From an uncultured Alphaproteobacteria bacterium (GTDB taxonomy: Bacteria; Pseudomonadota; Alphaproteobacteria; RF32; CAG-239), in the NCBI GenBank assembly GCA_944392185.1, contig CALXVW010000024.1:1-10218 (forward strand): 10,218 bases of DNA. Direction: 5' to 3'. Under the pieces are notes generated by a model, which was not told the origin of the DNA, did not search any database, and saw only the letters and a program-made list of their open reading frames with translations. The stretch's first letter is position 1; every line of letters starts with the position of its first letter. Both the position numbers and the translations under genes were made by a program. This document shows positions 5,749 through 10,218 of the stretch, piece after piece.

Positions 5749-8700
5749 GTGAAAAAACTGTTGCTCGTTTTGTTTAGTCTTGTGTTTGTTGTTGCTGTAG
5801 GAGCTTCTATCTATGTTTCTACAATCGATTGGAACCAGCACAAGAATATTATTGCTCAGCAATTCAGCGAGGCAACAGGTAAGAAAATCGTTTTTGAAGG
5901 ACCGGTTTCTTTTAAGTTTTTGCCAACACCATACTTAAATGCTTCAAATGTTAAAATTTGGAATACCGAAGGGGGCGAAAAACCTTTGGTCGAGATACCT
6001 GATTTGGTGGCAAATCTATCTTTGGCTCCCCTACTTAAAGGCCAGTTTGACGTGCAACGAATGGAACTTAGAAATCCACAAATTAATGTCGAGGTTTTAG
6101 ATGACGGAAAACTTAATTGGCAATCAAACCTGACGCCTGAACAAAGACAGAAAATTGAAGATGCAAAAATTGCTCTTAATAGTGTCAGCCTCGGGAATGC
6201 AACACTTAATTTTGAAGATCCGTTCAGGAATATTACTCTAAAACTCGAAAATTTAAATGGGGAAGTTATTGCCCAAAGTATTATGGGGCCTTATCGGATT
6301 GAAGGAAATTATATAAAAGATAATACACCGGAAGGATTTGCTATTTCTTTGGGGCAGTTTTCGGATAGTTTTGCCACGACACTTAATTTGGCGATAACTC
6401 ACCCCGTTTCGGAAAGCTATATCCGTTTTGATGGAAGCTTTATGCTCGCAAATAAGGTCTTGAACGGTAATGTTATTGTCGAATCTAAAAAATTAAAGCA
6501 ATTTGCTCAGGCTAATTTTAAACAGCTAAATTTTGATGATGCTTATGACTACCCCTTGGCGGTAACTGCCGATATTAATGTTAACGAAAAACAGCTTAAT
6601 CTTTCTAATATCGTTGTTAAATATGGCGAAACTCAAGGCGCCGGAAATCTGCAAATGCCTTTTAATGATGGGTTTGGTAATGGCGGAATTAAACCCCGTG
6701 TCGATGTGGCTTTTAATTTTACGGACTTGGATTTGAACCCTGCTGTTTATGCCGTTGTCTCGTCAATCAAAAATTATGCAAAAAAGGAAAATCTTTATAA
6801 TCCTCAAGTCGGATTTGATTTGTTGGCAGATGTAAAATCTGTGCGCACAACTTATAAGGAACAGCAAATTAAAAATTTTGAAGTCAGTATCGATTGGGTC
6901 GAGAATATTCTAACTTTGAATAATCTGAGCGCAACTGTTCCGGGCGATACGGATATGAAGCTGAAAGGAACTGTTTCTGCGTTTGAAGATATGCCTTTTT
7001 ATAATTTAGATATCTCTCTGAGCTCTAATGATTTTCTCAAAACATTGAGTTGGCTAGAGGCGGCTCCGGAGGTTTCCGCGGCGGCTACATATCGTAAAGC
7101 AGTCGGAAACGCTAAACTTACGGGAACTTTACAAAGAATTCAAATTTCTCCCTTTAGCTTTACTCTAGATAAAAGCTCCGTTTCCGGTGAGGCAGGGGTT
7201 AAGCTGGATACGCCGAGAAAAGATATTATGCTTATCGCAAATGCCGATATGATTAATTTTGATAATTATATTAATGCGCTGCCTAATGAAGAAAAATCTA
7301 AAAACTGGGCTCAAAGAATGGCCTATCGCTTTTCTAAACTGGGGCTCTTTAATGATGTCGATATGCAGGCAACTCTTAAAATGAATTTGGCTATCTATGA
7401 GAATATGCCATTCGAAAATGTTGCTTTTACGGGTAATTTGTTAGACGGAAAGCTGACAATTGAAAATTTGAAAATAGGGACCGTTGCTAATTCTGAAATT
7501 GAGGCTACAGGAACGTTGGCAGGGTTTGGGAATTCTCCGATATTTGAGGATTTTAACTACAATGTCAAAACCAATGATGTTGCTGCGTTAATTAACAAAA
7601 TGGAATTTAAGGCTCCTAATTTGGATTATAAAAAACTTAATGATTTTCAAATTTGGGGCGCAATCAGCGGAGATATTAATAAATTTGCAACTCAGACAAA
7701 TGTTAATTTTGAAGATTTAAATTTGGTTTATAAAGGGCAAATTAGTCGGGAGGGCGCCAAGCTTTCTTATAACGGAGATGTCGAACTTAAACATCCTGAT
7801 TTTGTTAAAATGCTTAATGATTTTAATCTTCCTTATAATCCTCAGGCTTATTCTTTGGGGTTGTTTAATCTTAAAACAAAAATTGTGGGTAATGCGGATG
7901 AATTTAGAGCGAACCCGTTGGAATTTAATATTGGGTTTAATACCTTTAAGGGAGATGTCAGTTATGAAAAAAATGGTGAAAAGCGGCCAAGTATTCTCAC
8001 CAATATGGAGATAAATAAGTTCGAAATTGAACGGTTCTTAAATAAAAACGCAGAAGTTTCCAGTGAGCCGATTGTTAATCCTGTTGCTGATGAAAATGCT
8101 GAGTTCTTGTCTCGTCCCGTCTGGGCAAAAAATAAAATAAATTATGATTTTTATAATTCGTTTGATCTAAATGGTAATTTTAAAATTCAAGAGTTGTCAT
8201 ATCTGAATTATGTGTTCAGGCAAGCTCAGGGAGATGTTTCTCTGTTGCAGGGAAATGCCGATATTAAGAACTTTACCGCAGATTATCTGGGCGGAAAGAC
8301 AGAGGCTTCTTTGCAATTACAAATGCAGGTTAAACCATTGCTTAACGGACGCATAAAATTAATAAATACCGAAGTTAATCAAATGAATATCGGCGGAAGT
8401 CTCTATGCGCTGAATAACGGAACATTTAATACCGAGCTTTCTTTCAATGCGCCAATGGAGAGTGAGGCTGCATTTGTTGCAGGATTGAATGCTAATGCTA
8501 ATTTTGATTTTAGCAATGTAAATGTTAAAGGATGGAATTTGCAGGCTATTTATGATGATATTTTGAAAAGAGAGCAAGGCGAGGGGCTGGCCGCTTTGGT
8601 TAAACAGGCCCTTTCTTCCGGTAACACCGTGATTGATAGGTTTAAAGGACGTGCAGAAGTAACGGAAGGACAGCTCTCTTTGGCTGAAACCTCAATGAGC

Positions 8701-9894
8701 GGAAAGGGGTTTAATATTTCCGTGCTCGGTGAGGGAAATTTGGCAGAGTGGGCTATGAATGTTTTATTTAATGTAAAATATGATGAGCCCAAATATCTGC
8801 CGGGGTTTGCTTTTGCTCTTAAAGGCCCAATCAATGCTCCTCTTTTAGATGTTGATGTCAGCGCTTTGTTTAATTTATATCAGAGCCGGCAAGACAAAAA
8901 AGAGGCCGATATTAAAGCCGCTGAGGATGCTGAAAACGCTAGGTTGAAATCTCTGGCCGAAGAGCAGAAAAAAACTTCTGAAGCCTTGATTGCCGATATC
9001 AGGTCTAATTTTGAAAAAGAAATTGATGCCAAAAAGCTGAAAGTTTTTAGCGATGAGGCAAATACTTCTTATACCGGTATTAAACAACAATTAGGCACGA
9101 TTGCCGCTGAGTTGGCTCAGAATTCTTCTAAAGCGGACAGCCCAAATGTGGATGAAACTTTATTGCAAGATTTGCAAGCTGCCAACGCAAAAGCAACCGC
9201 TGATATTGAAAAACAGAGACAGTTGTTTAATGAGGCTTATTTGGCGGATGTTAAGAAAAATAATCAGGCAATCTATACGCAAATTGTTGAAGCTTATAAT
9301 CGTTCTAAGATGTTGAGCTTTAACTACAATACACTCAAAGATGGTTTTAGGGCCAGACTGGCTGCCGTTGAAACTGATTTTAAGCCGGAGGAAGATCCTA
9401 ATATCGTCGGCTGGCAAAGCTTTATTGAAGATAAAATTTATGCTTTTGAAAGCCAAGATAAAAAACTCTTGGATGATATGCAAAAAATGCAAAATACTTC
9501 GGATGCTCATGAGGCGGAAGAGTATAAGAAAAGTCTTGAGAACTTGAGGGATATTTTAACCGTTGATTTAAGAGATATTGAGCAGAGCCTTAATGAATAT
9601 AAAGATTATACCGAGAAAAAGGTGGCCGCTCAAGAAGAGGCTTATGCCGCACGTTTGCGAGAGGCTGAGGTTCAACGCAAGTTAGAGGAAAACACCGGAT
9701 CTATCAGTATTAAAAAAAGCGGGCGCGTGGTTACCGTGCGCAGAGATATTGAAGATATTGAAAAAGCTGAGGAATTGGCCAATGAACAAGAAGTCAGAGT
9801 GCTCGATTTTTCAAGACCAAAGGTGAAGGTGGAAACTAAAACTCCAAGCAGCAATGTAAATGTTGTAAAAAAGGGGAGGGTAAAACTTAATTAG
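5749..9894 (+). CDS. AsmA-family envelope protein with long C-terminal charged helical extension
   Basis: A 1381-residue protein from a GTG start. Residues 3-23 form one hydrophobic anchor after Lys-Lys, placing the rest in the periplasm. Residues 28-125 match the AsmA N-terminal pattern: an amphipathic helix, then KIVFEGPVSFKFLPTPYL, a NxSLAPLLKG strand, and the LRNPQINVEVLDDGKLNW block. A long run of beta-rich repeats follows to about residue 1044. Near 967-1005 a typical AsmA C-terminal motif (GRAEVTEGQLSLAETSMSGKGFN) is visible, then a beta strand pair (LPGFAFALKGPINAPLLDVDV). Residues 1045-1381 change abruptly to Lys/Glu/Ala/Gln-rich sequence predicted as helix or coiled coil, ending in a basic tail. 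AsmA-like proteins form hydrophobic grooves spanning the periplasm and are linked to lipid transfer to the outer membrane; that role is inferred here. The gene is divergent from cdd. A separate promoter-like site precedes the next gene. Confidence 0.88.
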   Translation: MKKLLLVLFSLVFVVAVGASIYVSTIDWNQHKNIIAQQFSEATGKKIVFEGPVSFKFLPTPYLNASNVKIWNTEGGEKPLVEIPDLVANLSLAPLLKGQFDVQRMELRNPQINVEVLDDGKLNWQSNLTPEQRQKIEDAKIALNSVSLGNATLNFEDPFRNITLKLENLNGEVIAQSIMGPYRIEGNYIKDNTPEGFAISLGQFSDSFATTLNLAITHPVSESYIRFDGSFMLANKVLNGNVIVESKKLKQFAQANFKQLNFDDAYDYPLAVTADINVNEKQLNLSNIVVKYGETQGAGNLQMPFNDGFGNGGIKPRVDVAFNFTDLDLNPAVYAVVSSIKNYAKKENLYNPQVGFDLLADVKSVRTTYKEQQIKNFEVSIDWVENILTLNNLSATVPGDTDMKLKGTVSAFEDMPFYNLDISLSSNDFLKTLSWLEAAPEVSAAATYRKAVGNAKLTGTLQRIQISPFSFTLDKSSVSGEAGVKLDTPRKDIMLIANADMINFDNYINALPNEEKSKNWAQRMAYRFSKLGLFNDVDMQATLKMNLAIYENMPFENVAFTGNLLDGKLTIENLKIGTVANSEIEATGTLAGFGNSPIFEDFNYNVKTNDVAALINKMEFKAPNLDYKKLNDFQIWGAISGDINKFATQTNVNFEDLNLVYKGQISREGAKLSYNGDVELKHPDFVKMLNDFNLPYNPQAYSLGLFNLKTKIVGNADEFRANPLEFNIGFNTFKGDVSYEKNGEKRPSILTNMEINKFEIERFLNKNAEVSSEPIVNPVADENAEFLSRPVWAKNKINYDFYNSFDLNGNFKIQELSYLNYVFRQAQGDVSLLQGNADIKNFTADYLGGKTEASLQLQMQVKPLLNGRIKLINTEVNQMNIGGSLYALNNGTFNTELSFNAPMESEAAFVAGLNANANFDFSNVNVKGWNLQAIYDDILKREQGEGLAALVKQALSSGNTVIDRFKGRAEVTEGQLSLAETSMSGKGFNISVLGEGNLAEWAMNVLFNVKYDEPKYLPGFAFALKGPINAPLLDVDVSALFNLYQSRQDKKEADIKAAEDAENARLKSLAEEQKKTSEALIADIRSNFEKEIDAKKLKVFSDEANTSYTGIKQQLGTIAAELAQNSSKADSPNVDETLLQDLQAANAKATADIEKQRQLFNEAYLADVKKNNQAIYTQIVEAYNRSKMLSFNYNTLKDGFRARLAAVETDFKPEEDPNIVGWQSFIEDKIYAFESQDKKLLDDMQKMQNTSDAHEAEEYKKSLENLRDILTVDLRDIEQSLNEYKDYTEKKVAAQEEAYAARLREAEVQRKLEENTGSISIKKSGRVVTVRRDIEDIEKAEELANEQEVRVLDFSRPKVKVETKTPSSNVNVVKKGRVKLN
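8881..9891 (+). other. Predicted coiled-coil / helical C-terminal region of the AsmA-like protein
   Basis: This part of the CDS encodes residues 1045-1381. It is almost free of glycine and of the alternating beta pattern found upstream, and very rich in K, E, D, A, Q and L (for example ADIKAAEDAENARLKSLAEE, EKQRQLFNEAYLADVKKNN, RLREAEVQRKLEEN). Occasional breaks (NSSKADSP, KPEEDPN) suggest several helical segments. Toward the end, ISIKKSGRVVTV (about 1318-1329) and the terminal KKGRVKLN share a KK(S)GRV core. No catalytic or peptidoglycan-binding motif was recognised. Confidence refers to helical character, not function. Confidence 0.7.
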
Positions 9895-9896
9895 CC

Positions 9897-9924
9897 TTGT
9901 CGAATTGTTTTTTTATGTTATATT
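9897..9924 (+). promoter_or_regulatory. Candidate promoter for the GalU-like gene
   Basis: TTGTCG (9897-9902) and TATATT (9919-9924) are 16 bp apart, with TG one base upstream of the -10 (TGT-TATATT), an extended -10 arrangement. The leader would be about 33 bases. It begins right after the asmA-like stop, suggesting the next gene can be transcribed on its own. No hairpin terminator separates the two genes, so read-through is also possible. Confidence 0.4.
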
Positions 9925-9963
9925 TTTCTCATAAAAATAATTTGATTATTTGGAGTTTTTAAA

Positions 9964-10218
9964 ATGTATAAAAAGCCTGAAGTATGTATCATCCCGGTGG
10001 CCGGGTTGTCTACTCGTAACCTGCCTTCTACAAAAGCTTTGCATAAAGGATTTTTGACCCTGCATGGTAAACCTATTATCCAATATGCCATTGATTCCTG
10101 CAAAGAAATCGGCATTAAAGAGGTTATCTTTATCTATAGCGACCAGTCTTGCAAAAATTTGTTTGAAAAGCATTTCTCACCTTATCCATGGTTGGAAAAC
10201 CACTTGCGTGAGAAAGGC
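9964..10218 (+). CDS. GalU-like sugar-phosphate nucleotidyltransferase, N-terminal part (runs off the window)
   Basis: Only the first 85 codons are present. The start is supported by GGAG at 9952-9955, eight bases before ATG. The sequence begins VCIIPVAGLSTRNLPSTKAL and continues HGKPIIQYAIDSCKEIGIKEVIFIYS, then KNLFEKHF. This is the Rossmann-like nucleotide-binding start of UTP-glucose-1-phosphate uridylyltransferase (GalU), which makes UDP-glucose for envelope polysaccharides. It departs from GalU at usually invariant places: AGLSTR replaces AGLGTR, and KALHKGFLTL stands where KAIPKEMLP is normal. It could be a divergent GalU, or a paralogue with another sugar or nucleotide. The rest of the gene, with the metal and sugar-binding residues, is outside the window, so substrate cannot be assigned. 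Confidence 0.8.
   Translation, partial: MYKKPEVCIIPVAGLSTRNLPSTKALHKGFLTLHGKPIIQYAIDSCKEIGIKEVIFIYSDQSCKNLFEKHFSPYPWLENHLREKG

Noticed and set aside
9908..9914. T7 run after the asmA-like stop as an intrinsic terminator
   Set aside because: No convincing GC-rich inverted repeat precedes the run. It is more likely part of the promoter spacer for the next gene.
9918..10173. Minus-strand frames (9918-10115, 9946-10173) at the right end
   Set aside because: They are antisense to the GalU-like start, which has a good ribosome site and clear homology pattern.

Overview
The window looks like chromosomal DNA of a Gram-negative bacterium. It encodes the periplasmic Tol-Pal protein TolB, an AsmA-family envelope protein, and RuvX (YqgF). 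The moderately AT-rich composition and the style of the proteins suggest an alphaproteobacterium, perhaps an uncultured host-associated or gut lineage. That placement is inference only: there is no rRNA or other taxonomic marker here. I see no phage, IS, CRISPR or plasmid genes.

Layout from left to right. Positions 1-175 are non-coding, with two hairpins; the second (119-150) is a good intrinsic terminator. A 74-residue XRE-like helix-turn-helix protein follows (176-400, +) and converges, across a short hairpin, on ruvX (434-892, -). The ruvX-tolB gap (893-1013) carries divergent promoter-like elements. tolB (1014-2330, +) stands alone, with its own promoter and a strong bidirectional terminator (2334-2371).

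The minus strand from 5627 down to 2373 is a compact nucleoside-salvage operon, transcribed cdd, purine nucleoside phosphorylase, deoC, deoA. The gaps between its genes are 3-4 bp, or a 1-base stop/start overlap. Cytidine deaminase turns (deoxy)cytidine into (deoxy)uridine. The two phosphorylases release bases and (deoxy)ribose-1-phosphate. DeoC splits deoxyribose-5-phosphate into glyceraldehyde-3-phosphate and acetaldehyde. The phosphopentomutase (DeoB) needed to link these steps is not in the window.

Across an AT-rich divergent promoter region, a 4.1 kb gene (5749-9894, +) encodes a 1381-residue AsmA-family protein. It has an N-terminal membrane anchor, and an unusual C-terminal region of about 337 residues that is highly charged and predicted to be helical or coiled coil. 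A separate gene begins at 9964 and runs off the end. It encodes the start of a GalU-like nucleotidyltransferase whose normally invariant active-site loop is divergent.

Most of the window is ordinary housekeeping sequence. The items most worth a second look are the AsmA/coiled-coil architecture, the divergent GalU-like protein, the tolB gene detached from its usual tol-pal neighbours, and the small HTH protein.
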